Below the pieces are notes generated by a model. That model was not told where the DNA came from, did not search any database, and saw nothing but the letters and a program-made list of their open reading frames with translations. Both the position numbers and the translations under genes were made by a program. Below, piece by piece: positions 44,352 to 53,303 of a stretch of 64,000 bases of DNA (position 1 is the first letter of the stretch; the number at the start of each line of letters is the position of its first letter). Location of the stretch: positions 56,460 through 120,459 of the forward strand of contig NZ_CAJXTC010000016.1 in NCBI RefSeq assembly GCF_913060805.1. Reading direction: 5' to 3'. Origin of the DNA: an uncultured Draconibacterium sp. Lineage in GTDB: Bacteria; Bacteroidota; Bacteroidia; Bacteroidales; Prolixibacteraceae.

Positions 44352-44699
44352 TTTATATCGATCAATGTATATTTCTTATTACAACATCATTAATAATTCT
44401 ATTTGACAGATTGCTCTTTCAAAAAATGATTTTTAGGATTTTACCCCGTCCCTGAAGGGAGAAATCCCAAAAATCAATCTGGTTCCCTTTAGGGTGTAGG
44501 GTAGAACAGATTGATTCTGCCAATCATTCATGAATCTGTCAAAGTAGAATTTGAAAATTGTTCTCAATTACCATAATAATATCCTGTAGAACCTTAAAAG
44601 GGTAAAATAGTTCAAAAAATGGTTAAAATAAGAAAATAAAAAGGTGTTTAACTCCTTTAAATTTGCTTTTATAAATAGTCATCAAATAAATAAGAAAAT
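44352..44699. other. Divergent control region of hydroxyproline operon
   Basis: 348 bp. It contains a repeat-like inverted pair (GTCCCTGAAGGGAGAAATCCC and GGTTCCCTTTAGGG within about 44449-44505) and flanking AATCTG/CAGATT segments. A -7-like box TAAATTTG lies at 44658-44665 on the plus strand, 35 nt before the dapA-like start, without a clear -33. Confidence 0.5.
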
Positions 44700-45593
44700 A
44701 TGAGACCAACATGGACAGGGGTTTATCCCGCAGTAACAACAAAATTTAAGGAAAACGGAGAGCTGGATATTCCGGCATTTATCAAGAACATCGAATTCCA
44801 GATTGAATCAGGAGTTTCGGGAATTATTATCGGTGGTTCGCTGGGTGAATCAAGCACTATAAGCAACGAAGAGAAAGTTGAGTTAGTAAAATCACTTCAG
44901 CCGTATCGCGAACAGGTGCCGGTAATTATGAACATTGCCGAGTCGAGCACAGTAAATGCTGTTGAGGCAGCAAAACAGGCAGAAGCAAATGGCGCCGATG
45001 GTTTGATGTTGCTTCCACCGCTTTTATACAAAGCCGATGCCGATGAAACAGTGGAGTATTTTAAAACTGTAGCCGAAGCAACTTCATTACCAATTTTGTT
45101 GTACAACAACCCGGTTGATTACAAAATTGAGATTACAGTGCCGATGTTCGAGAAACTAAAAGATACACCGAATATCGAGGCAGTAAAAGAGTCTACCCGC
45201 GACCTTACGAACATTACACGATTAAAGAATGCTTTAGGCGATCGTTTTAAAATTCTTGGCGGTGTTGATACACTTTGCTTGGAGTCGCTGTTGTTGGGTG
45301 GCGACGGTTTGGTGGCTGGTTTGGTTTGCGCTTTCCCAAAAGAAACAGTGGTATTGTACGAGTTGGCCAAAGCCGGAAAAATTGATGAAGCACTGGAATT
45401 GTACCGTTGGTTTATGCCGCTTTTCGAAATGGATATCCACGCGAAACTGGTGCAGTACATCAAACTTTGCGAGGTCTACACCGGTATCGGAACTGAATAT
45501 GTACGCGCTCCACGAAAAATGATCACCGGAGCAGAACGCGAATCGATCATTGCGACCATTGAACACGCTTTGGCAAACCGTCCAAAATTTTAG
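44700..45593 (+). CDS. DapA-family lyase (pyrroline-4-hydroxy-2-carboxylate deaminase)
   Basis: 297-residue class I aldolase-fold lyase. The Schiff-base Lys is in EAVKESTRD, the catalytic Tyr in LLYNNPVDY, and GGSLGESSTIS is the substrate loop. In this operon it most likely converts cis-4-hydroxy-D-proline-derived pyrroline-4-hydroxy-2-carboxylate to 2,5-dioxopentanoate, because epimerase, FAD dehydrogenase and semialdehyde dehydrogenase follow. The sequence alone would also permit dihydrodipicolinate synthase or another family member. First gene, 3 bp before the next. Confidence 0.88.
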   Translation: MRPTWTGVYPAVTTKFKENGELDIPAFIKNIEFQIESGVSGIIIGGSLGESSTISNEEKVELVKSLQPYREQVPVIMNIAESSTVNAVEAAKQAEANGADGLMLLPPLLYKADADETVEYFKTVAEATSLPILLYNNPVDYKIEITVPMFEKLKDTPNIEAVKESTRDLTNITRLKNALGDRFKILGGVDTLCLESLLLGGDGLVAGLVCAFPKETVVLYELAKAGKIDEALELYRWFMPLFEMDIHAKLVQYIKLCEVYTGIGTEYVRAPRKMITGAERESIIATIEHALANRPKF

Positions 45594-45596
45594 AGT

Positions 45597-47078
45597 ATGG
45601 CAGAATTGAAAGACCAAATTAATGAGATAATGTTGGAGGCTTCAGAAGCCTTCAACGTGTATAAGAAAGTTTCTGCGGAAAAGCGATCTGCTTTTTTGCG
45701 GACTATCGGAGAGGAGATCATGAATATTGGCGACGAATTGGTGGAAACCGTAATGGCTGAATCCAATTTGCCGGAAGCCCGTGTTCGTGGAGAACGTGGT
45801 CGTACAGTTGGTCAGCTGAATAAGTTTGCCGACCTGATAGACGAAGGATCGTGGTGCGAAGCTACTATTGATGTTGGTGATCCGGGGCGCGAGCCACTGC
45901 CAAAACCTGATATTAGAAAGAAACTGGTGCCGCTCGGGCCGGTTGTGGTTTTTGGCGCCGGAAATTTCCCGCTGGCATTTTCTGTTGCCGGTGGTGATAC
46001 TGCCTCAGCTTTGGCCGGAGGAAATCCGGTGGTTGTTAAAGGCCATCCTGCTCACCCAAAAACAGGAGCGTTGGTGGCAGCTGCTATTGAAAAGGCGGTA
46101 GAAAAATGCGAGTTGCCTTCCGGAACTTTTGGTTTTATCGATGATGCAAGTTACGAATCGGGACAGCTGCTGGTGAAACATCCGGTTACAAAAGCTGTCG
46201 GATTTACCGGCTCGTATCAAGGTGGAATGGCACTGGTAAAACTGGCTGCTGATCGTGAAGAACCAATCCCTGTCTTTGCCGAAATGGGAAGTATCAATCC
46301 GGTAGTTGTAATGGAAGAGGCGCTTGCTAACGATCATGCAACAATTGCCTCAAAACTGGTTGCCTCAGTAAATCTTGGAGCGGGTCAGTTTTGTACCAAT
46401 CCCGGATTGTTGATCACAACAAAAACAGAAGGCTACGAAGCTTTTGTGGAAGAACTGGCAAAAGAAGTTGCAGCAACCAAAGGTTCTCAAATGTTTAGCA
46501 CTTCGGTACTTCGAAATTACGAACTGAACAAGGATAAAATGTTCTCGCACTCGGAAGTGAAATTGCTTGGAACAGGAATCGGCGAAGAAGAAACGGGAAA
46601 TGTTCCTCTCGCGCTTGCAACGGTTTCGGGAGCTGATTTTATAAAAAATCCGCATTTGCACGAAGAGGTTTTTGGCCCCTTTAGTTTGTTGGTGGTTTGC
46701 GAAAATAAGGCTGAACTCCTTGATGTGGTAACCGGCTTAAAAGGCCAGTTAACGGCTACAGTTCATGCCAAAGAAAGTGAGTTACCCGACAACCAGGAAA
46801 TTGTTGATGCCTTGCTCGAAAAATGTGGACGACTGTTACTAAACGGAGTTCCAACGGGCGTTGAGGTTTGTGCAGCTATGCAGCACGGTGGGCCTTTCCC
46901 GGCAGCGAGCGATTCTCGTTTTACTTCGGTTGGTGTGAGTGCCATAAAACGTTTTGTTCGTCCGGTGGCTTTCCAGGATTTCCCTGACAGTTTATTGCCG
47001 GCCGAGCTGCAAAACAGCAACCCGCTAAAAATTTGGAGAGTAGTGAACGACACGTGGACTAACGCCGCGGTTAAATAG
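45597..47078 (+). CDS. 2,5-dioxovalerate (alpha-ketoglutarate semialdehyde) dehydrogenase
   Basis: 493-residue aldehyde dehydrogenase of the NADP-preferring branch. Catalytic Cys in NLGAGQFCTNPG, Glu in AEMGSINPVVV, cofactor region VFGAGNFPLAFSVAGGDTASALAGGNPVVVKGHPAHP. The wording is that of the alpha-ketoglutarate semialdehyde dehydrogenases in sugar-acid and hydroxyproline pathways. Yields 2-oxoglutarate, the end product that enters the TCA cycle. Second gene of the operon. Confidence 0.92.
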   Translation: MAELKDQINEIMLEASEAFNVYKKVSAEKRSAFLRTIGEEIMNIGDELVETVMAESNLPEARVRGERGRTVGQLNKFADLIDEGSWCEATIDVGDPGREPLPKPDIRKKLVPLGPVVVFGAGNFPLAFSVAGGDTASALAGGNPVVVKGHPAHPKTGALVAAAIEKAVEKCELPSGTFGFIDDASYESGQLLVKHPVTKAVGFTGSYQGGMALVKLAADREEPIPVFAEMGSINPVVVMEEALANDHATIASKLVASVNLGAGQFCTNPGLLITTKTEGYEAFVEELAKEVAATKGSQMFSTSVLRNYELNKDKMFSHSEVKLLGTGIGEEETGNVPLALATVSGADFIKNPHLHEEVFGPFSLLVVCENKAELLDVVTGLKGQLTATVHAKESELPDNQEIVDALLEKCGRLLLNGVPTGVEVCAAMQHGGPFPAASDSRFTSVGVSAIKRFVRPVAFQDFPDSLLPAELQNSNPLKIWRVVNDTWTNAAVK

Positions 47079-47106
47079 TATAGTTATGATTTTATAGAAT
47101 CTGACA

Positions 47107-48123
47107 ATGACAAGAAGATCATTTTTTTGTATCGATGGACATACCTGCGGCAATCCGGTGCGGGTAGTGGCCGGTGGTGTTCCCCGATTAAAGGGGAAAA
47201 GTATTTTTGAGAAACGCGAGCATTTCCTCGAGGAATACGATTGGATTCGCACAGGTTTAATGTTCGAACCCCGTGGGCACGAGCAAATGTCGGGGAGTTT
47301 TATTTTTCCACCAGAAAATCCGCATAACGACGCGGGAATTCTTTTCATCGAAACAAGTGGTTGTTTGCCCATGTGCGGGCACGGAACCATTGGTACAGTT
47401 ACCATTGCCGTTGAGGAAGGTTTGATTGTGCCGCATACACCGGGAACAGTTCGTTTGGAGACGCCTGCCGGTTTGGTGTTGGCACATTATAAACAGAATG
47501 AAAAAGGCAAAGTAACATCGGTGAAAATCATCAATGTTCCGTCGTTTTTATATGCCAGAAATCTAACCGTAGAAAGTCCTCATTTGGGGGAGTTGACTGT
47601 TGATGTGTCTTACGGTGGTAATTTCTATGCCATTGTTGATGAGCAGCCTAATTTCTCGGGATTGCACAATTTTACTGCAGACGAGTTGATCACTTTCAGC
47701 GGTGCAGTTAGAAAAGGCCTGAATGAAAAATACAGTTTTGTACATCCGCAAAATGAAAAGATCAGTGGTTTGAGTCATGTACTCTGGACCGGAAATACCA
47801 AAAGCGAAGAAGCCGACGCGCGTAACGCCGTTTTTTATGGCGAAAAAGCGATCGATCGTTGCCCGTGCGGCACCGGAACTTCAGCACGGATGGCGCAGTG
47901 GTTCTCGAACGGAAAACTCCAGTTGGGCTCTACTTTCCTGCACGAAAGTGTAATTGGTAGCCAGTTTATTGGTACCGTTGAGCAGCAGCAAAAAGTTGGC
48001 GATTTCGATGCCATTGTTCCGGGAATTGAAGGCTGGGCAAAAGTTACAGGTTACAATCATATTATTATCGACGATGAGGACGATCCTTATGCACACGGAT
48101 TTAGGGTGGTAGGAAAACTATAG
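47107..48123 (+). CDS. 4-hydroxyproline 2-epimerase
   Basis: 338-residue member of the proline racemase family; converts trans-4-hydroxy-L-proline to cis-4-hydroxy-D-proline. Both catalytic cysteines are present: Cys90 in LPMCGHGTIG and the second in DRCPCGTGTSARMA, which separates it from dehydratase-type members that carry Thr in the second site. The N-terminal IDGHTCGNPVRVV block is conserved. 28 bp after the aldehyde dehydrogenase and 6 bp before the oxidase. A proline racemase activity is possible but the operon favours hydroxyproline. Confidence 0.9.
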   Translation: MTRRSFFCIDGHTCGNPVRVVAGGVPRLKGKSIFEKREHFLEEYDWIRTGLMFEPRGHEQMSGSFIFPPENPHNDAGILFIETSGCLPMCGHGTIGTVTIAVEEGLIVPHTPGTVRLETPAGLVLAHYKQNEKGKVTSVKIINVPSFLYARNLTVESPHLGELTVDVSYGGNFYAIVDEQPNFSGLHNFTADELITFSGAVRKGLNEKYSFVHPQNEKISGLSHVLWTGNTKSEEADARNAVFYGEKAIDRCPCGTGTSARMAQWFSNGKLQLGSTFLHESVIGSQFIGTVEQQQKVGDFDAIVPGIEGWAKVTGYNHIIIDDEDDPYAHGFRVVGKL

Positions 48124-48129
48124 CGAAAG

Positions 48130-49374
48130 ATGAGCAAGAAAATTATTGTTATTGGAGCGGGAGTGATAGGTTTGCATTGTGCCTATTATTTGAACGAGGC
48201 CGGGTTTGAGGTGGAAGTTATTGAAGCCGGCAGCGAAAACAATGAAGATGGTTGTTCGTACGGAAACTGCGGACTGCTGGTGCCAAGTCATTTTGTGCCG
48301 CTGGCGTCGCCCGAAATGTTGCGCTCCGGATTGAAAATGATGCTCGACCGAACCAGTCCCGTTTATCTTCCGCCGGGTAAAAATATTTCCTCGCTCCCTT
48401 GGTTTTTTAAGTTTATTAAAGCTGCGAACAAAAAATCGGTTGCCCGCGCAATTCCAACTTTGTACAAACTGAATGATGAAAGTCGAAAGTTGTACGAAGA
48501 GTTAAGCGCTCAAAATAAGAACCAAAGTGGCTTCACGAACAAAGGACTGCTAATGGCTGCAACAACTGAAAAAGGTCTGGAAGAGGAAGTTGCTTTGGCC
48601 AAAATTGCCAAGGATCTTGGAATTAAAACGCAGCTGCTCGATCAACAACAACTGAAAACCATTGAACCGGAAATTGATTTGCAAGTAGCCGGAGCAGTAC
48701 TATACAAAAGCGATGGGAATGTATCGCCGGAAGGACATTTACGTTGGCTGAAAAGTTACTTAAAAGCTGGTGGCATTGTATTTCGATACGATACCTCTGT
48801 TAATCGTTTTCAAGTTGAGAAAGGAAAAATCAAAGCAGTGGACACCAGTTTTGGAAAACTGAATGCAGATGAGTTTGTGTTGGCAACAGGATCCTATTCG
48901 GCAAAACTGGTCGCTTCTGTTGGTGTTAAAGTCCCGGTAATTTCCGGTAAGGGTTACAGCTTCGATTTGCAAAAAGACCGACTGAAATTACAAACACCTC
49001 TGATTTTAACAGAAGCCAAAGTGGCTCTGACTCCTTTTGAAAATACTGTGCGTTTGGGTAGCGGAATGGAGTTCAACGGAACCATCGGAGATATCTCATA
49101 CAACCGGGTTCAGGCGATTATCAACCGTACACAAAAGGCATTGCCAAACATGGAAAAACTGGATGCCAAAAAACTGGACATCTGGGAAGGATTAAGGCCG
49201 GTTACACCAACCGGAGTTCCAATAATTGGCCGAACTAACAAGTACAATAACCTGCTTGTGGCAGCAGGTCATGCCATGATGGGCGTAAGTCTTGGCCCAA
49301 TAACAGGAAAAATTATTAGTCAGTTGGTAGTGGGCGAAAAACCCGATTTCGACATGGATCTGATGAGCATATAA
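48130..49374 (+). CDS. FAD-dependent D-hydroxyproline dehydrogenase
   Basis: 414-residue DadA-like flavoprotein: N-terminal KIIVIGAGVIGLHCAYYLNEAGFEVEVIEAG FAD site and a C-terminal GLRPVTPTGVPIIGRTNKYNNLLVAAGHAMMGVSLGP block. It oxidises cis-4-hydroxy-D-proline to the pyrroline that feeds the DapA-like lyase; electrons presumably go to the respiratory chain. Last gene of the four-gene operon. Pathway set is complete: epimerase, dehydrogenase, deaminase, semialdehyde dehydrogenase. Confidence 0.9.
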   Translation: MSKKIIVIGAGVIGLHCAYYLNEAGFEVEVIEAGSENNEDGCSYGNCGLLVPSHFVPLASPEMLRSGLKMMLDRTSPVYLPPGKNISSLPWFFKFIKAANKKSVARAIPTLYKLNDESRKLYEELSAQNKNQSGFTNKGLLMAATTEKGLEEEVALAKIAKDLGIKTQLLDQQQLKTIEPEIDLQVAGAVLYKSDGNVSPEGHLRWLKSYLKAGGIVFRYDTSVNRFQVEKGKIKAVDTSFGKLNADEFVLATGSYSAKLVASVGVKVPVISGKGYSFDLQKDRLKLQTPLILTEAKVALTPFENTVRLGSGMEFNGTIGDISYNRVQAIINRTQKALPNMEKLDAKKLDIWEGLRPVTPTGVPIIGRTNKYNNLLVAAGHAMMGVSLGPITGKIISQLVVGEKPDFDMDLMSI

Positions 49375-49467
49375 TCTTGACATGTAATGTTTGGTTAAAT
49401 TGGATTGTTTAGAAAACATTTTTATGTTGAGTGAACTTTTTAATGTAAGTAACTGCTGCCGTTTTGT

Positions 49468-49526
49468 ACCCCTAAATCCCCTAAAGGGGACTTAAGCCTC
49501 CCTCTTTAGGGGAGGTTTGGAGGGGT
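49468..49526. repeat. REP-like palindrome
   Basis: Begins ACCCCTAAATCCCC and ends GGTTTGGAGGGGT, with inner hairpin CCCCTAAAGGGG and a second pair around TCCCTCTTTAGGGGA. A common Bacteroidota intergenic repeat design. Confidence 0.65.
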
Positions 49527-49637
49527 GAAACAAAGAAAGGCTGTATATTTTAAGTGTTTTTTCTTCGTTATGCTTTTTGAATAACTTTTTCCAAGCGCAC
49601 TTTCTTCTCCTCAAAAACACAAAAGAAATCAGAAAAC

Positions 49638-49668
49638 TTTCCGGCAGAAAAGATTCTGCTTATATTTG
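49638..49668 (+). promoter_or_regulatory. Promoter of riboswitch-btuFCD
   Basis: TTTC (49638-49641), 19-nt spacer, TATATTTG (49661-49668): -7 box exact, -33 three of four. The riboswitch aptamer starts a few bases later. Confidence 0.65.
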
Positions 49669-49675
49669 TCGGCGA

Positions 49676-49857
49676 GTTTGGTTCGATGGTTTATAGCACT
49701 ATAAACACGATGAAAAGGGAATCCGGTGTAAATCCGGAACTGTACCCGCAGCTGTAAATCCTGAAACTGATCATTACTCACGCCACTGTCGGTTCAGCCA
49801 ATGACGGGAAGGCAATGATCAAAGGGGATGAGTCAGAAGACCTGCCAACAAAATGGA
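49676..49857 (+). ncRNA. Cobalamin riboswitch upstream of btuF
   Basis: Adenosylcobalamin-type riboswitch. It contains the conserved GAAAAGGGAATCCGG, the CTGTACCCGCAGCTGTAA block, GGGAAGGCAATGATCAA, and the B12 box AGTCAGAAGACCTGCC near its end. It lies 80 nt before the btuF ATG; B12 presumably lowers transport expression. The identical head TTTGTCGG followed by GGTTC occurs in the second copy at 53011. Confidence 0.93.
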
Positions 49858-49934
49858 TGAACGAACTTCGGGAACAAAGTTTCGGGAATCAATCTATTGA
49901 TTTCTGCACCTGATTTCCTGTTAATTTAAAACGG

Positions 49935-50741
49935 ATGAAAATTAAAATACTCGTTGTATTGATGCTTGCCGGTTTTTCGGTGCTTGCACAGGATGTTAAA
50001 CGCGTAATTTCGCTGGCACCGTCGATTACCGAAAATATTTACCTGGTTGGCGGAAAAGATAAACTGGTAGGATGCACGAGCTATTGTGTGCAGGCTGTTA
50101 GCGATGGAATTGAAGAAATAGGCTCAACAGTAGATGTAAATGTGGAGAAAATTTTTGCGCTTCAACCCGATTTAGTGCTCACCATGAAGTTGACAAAAGC
50201 ACAGGATATTGCAGCTCTTGAGAAATTGGGTATTCGTGTTGAAGTACTGGAAACACCGGTGTCGTTTGACGAAATTTGTGAACAAACACAGCAAATTGCA
50301 GAACTTATTGGTTGCGAAGATCAATCGACAGAAGTGGTTGCAAAAGCCCGAAAAACTGTTGCCGAAATTCAGGCGAAATCAAAACAATTACCTCCTTCAA
50401 AAATATTTTTTCAGATCGGTGCCAATCCGGTATTTTCGGTGTTGGACAATACTTACATGAACGATTTTATTCTGTTATGTAATGCAACGAATATTGCGTC
50501 CGGCTTAAAGCACGGTACCTTAACGCGTGAAAGTGTATTGCTTAAAAATCCCGACGTGATAATTATTGCTGAAATGGGTGGTTTTGGTAACGAGGAACAG
50601 AAAGTGTGGAACAGTTACGAAGGCATGGAAGCCGTGATAAACAACAAGGTTTTTCTGATCTCTTCCGAAACATCGTGTAGTCCAACGCCGGCAAATTTTG
50701 CAAGTGCACTGACAGATGTTTACCGTTTTATAAGCGAGTAA
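49935..50741 (+). CDS. btuF: Cobalamin ABC transporter, substrate-binding protein
   Basis: 268-residue periplasmic binding protein of the helical-backbone class (BtuF/FhuD type). Signal peptide MKIKILVVLMLAGFSVLAQ, then VKRVISLAPSITENIYLVGGKDKLVGCTSYC. It carries corrinoid to BtuCD. Assignment to B12 rather than haem or siderophore rests on the riboswitch directly upstream and the cob genes downstream. Confidence 0.92.
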   Translation: MKIKILVVLMLAGFSVLAQDVKRVISLAPSITENIYLVGGKDKLVGCTSYCVQAVSDGIEEIGSTVDVNVEKIFALQPDLVLTMKLTKAQDIAALEKLGIRVEVLETPVSFDEICEQTQQIAELIGCEDQSTEVVAKARKTVAEIQAKSKQLPPSKIFFQIGANPVFSVLDNTYMNDFILLCNATNIASGLKHGTLTRESVLLKNPDVIIIAEMGGFGNEEQKVWNSYEGMEAVINNKVFLISSETSCSPTPANFASALTDVYRFISE

Positions 50742-50760
50742 ATCCAATATTAAGAGACGA

Positions 50761-51771
50761 ATGAACAGCAAATATTTAAAATGGATACTTTTTTTAGCCG
50801 CACTTTTGGTGTTGTTGCTAGTATCTGTTTTGTTGTCGTTATCGGCCGGAGAAATTAAAGTGTCGCTGTCGCAATTGCCACAAATTTTGTCGGATAAAGG
50901 CAGTATTGAATACACCGTTTTAGCAAAGATCCGTATCCCCCGAATTTTAATGGCCATTGGTGTTGGTGGAGCGTTAAGTTTATCGGGAGTGGTGTTGCAG
51001 GGCATTTACCGCAATCCACTGGTTGAACCCTATACGCTGGGAATTTCCGGTGGTGCAGCGCTGGGAGTGGCTGTCGCCATTGTTTTCGGACTAAATACTT
51101 TGAGCTTCTTTTCGCTTCCTGCATTTGGTTTTCTGGGGGCGCTTGTTACACTTATCGTCGTTTATTTATTAAGTATAAAACGTGGCGGATTAAGTATTAA
51201 CAGTATGTTACTGATTGGTGTGATGGTGAGTTTTGTGTCTTCATCGGCCATGATGTTTCTGATGTCGATTTCTACCACCGAAAACCTGCATAACATTGTT
51301 TTTTGGGTGATGGGGTCGCTGGATGAATCAAACAATTCGCTGATTGCAATTGCTTTTTATTCGTCGCTGGCCGGGTTGGTAATTTCATACTTTTTTGCAC
51401 AAACACTAAATGCACTTCGCCTGGGTGAAGTAAAAGCAAGGCATCTTGGAATTAACACCGGAGTAGCGATAAAATTGCTGTTTTTTGTGGCTTCATTACT
51501 AACGGGAATTGCTGTGTCGGTGGCCGGAGTTATCGGTTTTGTTGGTTTGGTAATTCCACATTTAATCCGACTGATTATCGGCAACGATTACCGTGTCTTG
51601 TTGGCCGGATCGTTTATGGGAGGAGCTATCTTCTTGATTCTTTCCGATACAATTGCCCGAACCATTATTTCTCCAAATGAACTACCGATTGGTGTAATAA
51701 CCGGTTTTGTTGGTGGATTGGTTTTTATTATTGTGTTGAGTCGCTCAAAATCACATTTCAAACTGAATTAG
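50761..51771 (+). CDS. btuC: Cobalamin ABC transporter, permease
   Basis: 336-residue FecCD-family permease with about ten membrane helices; IRIPRILMAIGVGGALSLSGVVLQGIYRNPLVEPYTLGISGGAALG is the family block and GFVGLVIPHLIRL the coupling-helix region. Starts 19 bp after btuF and ends 1 bp before btuD. Confidence 0.94.
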   Translation: MNSKYLKWILFLAALLVLLLVSVLLSLSAGEIKVSLSQLPQILSDKGSIEYTVLAKIRIPRILMAIGVGGALSLSGVVLQGIYRNPLVEPYTLGISGGAALGVAVAIVFGLNTLSFFSLPAFGFLGALVTLIVVYLLSIKRGGLSINSMLLIGVMVSFVSSSAMMFLMSISTTENLHNIVFWVMGSLDESNNSLIAIAFYSSLAGLVISYFFAQTLNALRLGEVKARHLGINTGVAIKLLFFVASLLTGIAVSVAGVIGFVGLVIPHLIRLIIGNDYRVLLAGSFMGGAIFLILSDTIARTIISPNELPIGVITGFVGGLVFIIVLSRSKSHFKLN

Positions 51772-51772
51772 C

Positions 51773-52573
51773 ATGGAACAGTTTTTTCAAATATCAAATT
51801 TTTCGTGCGGATACCCGGGGAAGTTTATTCTGGAGGATATCAATTTTTCAGTGGCAAAAGGTGATTTTGTGGGAATTATCGGACCGAATGGTTCAGGAAA
51901 AACTACTTTGTTCAGGGGAATATCAGGAGAACTTCCTTCGCTGAAAGGAAAAATGGAGTTGAACGGAACGGACACCAAAAAAATGGGTTTGAAACAGCGC
52001 GCCCAAAATATTGCCATTGTTACGCAGACCATTGAAATTGGCAGTATGACGGTGGAAGAATATGTGTTGATGGGGCGGATTCCATATCACAAACAGTTCC
52101 AGTTTTTCGAGACGAAAGAAGATTTTGCCATTGCCGAAAAATACATGAAGTTAACCGGTGTTGACAAGCTGAAAGGTAAGTATATGAACGCTTTGAGTGG
52201 CGGTGAGCAGCAGCTTGCAGGAATCGCCCGTGCTTTAACACAGGAACCGGATCTGCTTTTGCTTGACGAGCCAACTTCGCATTTAGATATCACACACCAG
52301 GTACAAACATTGAATCTCATTCGTAGGTTAAGTCGCGAACTGGGATTAACGGTTCTGATGATTATTCACGATCTTAACCTGGCCGGAGAATATTGTGACT
52401 CGCTAATTATGATGCAGGAAGGACATATTCGTAAAAAAGGTCTGCCGGTTGAGGTGCTTAATTATGCCGATATTGAAGCAGTTTACGAAACGGTTGTTGT
52501 GGTGCGTACCAATCCCATCTCAAATAAACCAGTGGTATTTTTGGTATCGGAGGAGGTTATCGAAAAAAGTTGA
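51773..52573 (+). CDS. btuD: Cobalamin ABC transporter, ATP-binding protein
   Basis: 266-residue ATPase: Walker A GPNGSGKTTLF, signature LSGGEQQLAGIARAL, Walker B LLLLDEPTSHLD, and switch His in MIIHDLN. Powers corrinoid import with BtuC. Last gene of the first riboswitch unit. Confidence 0.95.
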   Translation: MEQFFQISNFSCGYPGKFILEDINFSVAKGDFVGIIGPNGSGKTTLFRGISGELPSLKGKMELNGTDTKKMGLKQRAQNIAIVTQTIEIGSMTVEEYVLMGRIPYHKQFQFFETKEDFAIAEKYMKLTGVDKLKGKYMNALSGGEQQLAGIARALTQEPDLLLLDEPTSHLDITHQVQTLNLIRRLSRELGLTVLMIIHDLNLAGEYCDSLIMMQEGHIRKKGLPVEVLNYADIEAVYETVVVVRTNPISNKPVVFLVSEEVIEKS

Positions 52574-52584
52574 TTGCCGAAAAA

Positions 52585-52743
52585 TTATCGCACGCGCACC
52601 GGTTGATAAACCAACATGGTTTGCATGGTGTCAAATTCCAACGGCTCTTCGCGTTCAATTTCCCGGATAAAACGAGTCATTAAATTGTTACGTTTAATCG
52701 TATTTCTGAATTCTCTTCGATTTTTTCTGTTTCTTATTTTCAT
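52585..52743 (-). CDS. Candidate small basic protein (52 aa)
   Basis: Short minus-strand frame, ATG at 52741-52743 and TAA at 52585-52587, with no recognisable homologue. It is strongly basic at the N-terminus (MKIRNRKNRREFRNTIKRNN) and more acidic/hydrophobic afterwards (FIREIEREEPLEFDTMQTML). The codons look like those of neighbouring genes. It lies alone, convergent to btuD, in an otherwise empty 400-bp gap, so a chance frame cannot be excluded. Confidence 0.4.
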   Translation of the reverse strand: MKIRNRKNRREFRNTIKRNNLMTRFIREIEREEPLEFDTMQTMLVYQPVRVR

Positions 52744-53006
52744 CTCTGTAGTTTTTCTGTTTCAGCAGCTGTAAACAACTTCTGTGCAATTATTTAGTGC
52801 ATTTTGATTTTTTCAGGAATTTTAAAGTTTTTTAGAATATTCGGCGCAGTGCTAAATCTATCTTAATTCATAATTTACTATTGCGAGAGTCGTGTAAAAA
52901 TCAGTTATACAGGTATTTGAGTAGATGTATTGAGTGCTGTTAATAAGTCAATACAATTTCCTGTGTATCTTTTTCAATAAAATTATTGTTGTTAAAAAAT
53001 GTGACT

Positions 53007-53014
53007 ATCTTTGT
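53007..53014 (+). promoter_or_regulatory. Promoter -7 box of riboswitch-btuB
   Basis: TATCTTTG matches TAnnTTTG and is followed directly by the aptamer start TCGGTGA, in the same arrangement as the first riboswitch. A -33 box is not clear (ATTG at 52986 is off-distance). Confidence 0.55.
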
Positions 53015-53214
53015 CGGTGAATTTAGGTTCTTAAAATTTCTGTATCAGAAATAAGATGAAAAGGGAATCCGGTGAAAAACCGGAGCTGTACCCGCAGCTG
53101 TAAGTCCTATCCGTCGGTTGACGGATCGTGTTATTGAACCATAAGCCACTTCCCGAGGGATCGGGGGGGAAGGCATCAATAACCGGGATGAGCCAGAAGA
53201 CCTGCCATAAATTC
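53015..53214 (+). ncRNA. Cobalamin riboswitch upstream of btuB
   Basis: Second B12 riboswitch: GAAAAGGGAATCCGG, AGCTGTACCCGCAGCTGTAA, a long variable hairpin (around CCGTCGGTTGACGG), GGAAGGCATCAATAA, and the B12 box GAGCCAGAAGACCTGCC at about 53190-53208. It lies 90 nt before btuB and controls outer-membrane uptake and, possibly by readthrough, later genes. Confidence 0.93.
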
Positions 53215-53303
53215 AACAGTATAAATTAAGCTTCGGGATAAAAGCTTGAGAAATATCATCCGTATTTTTCACTGATTTATCCAAAGCTCCTTAAAAGTTG
53301 TGA

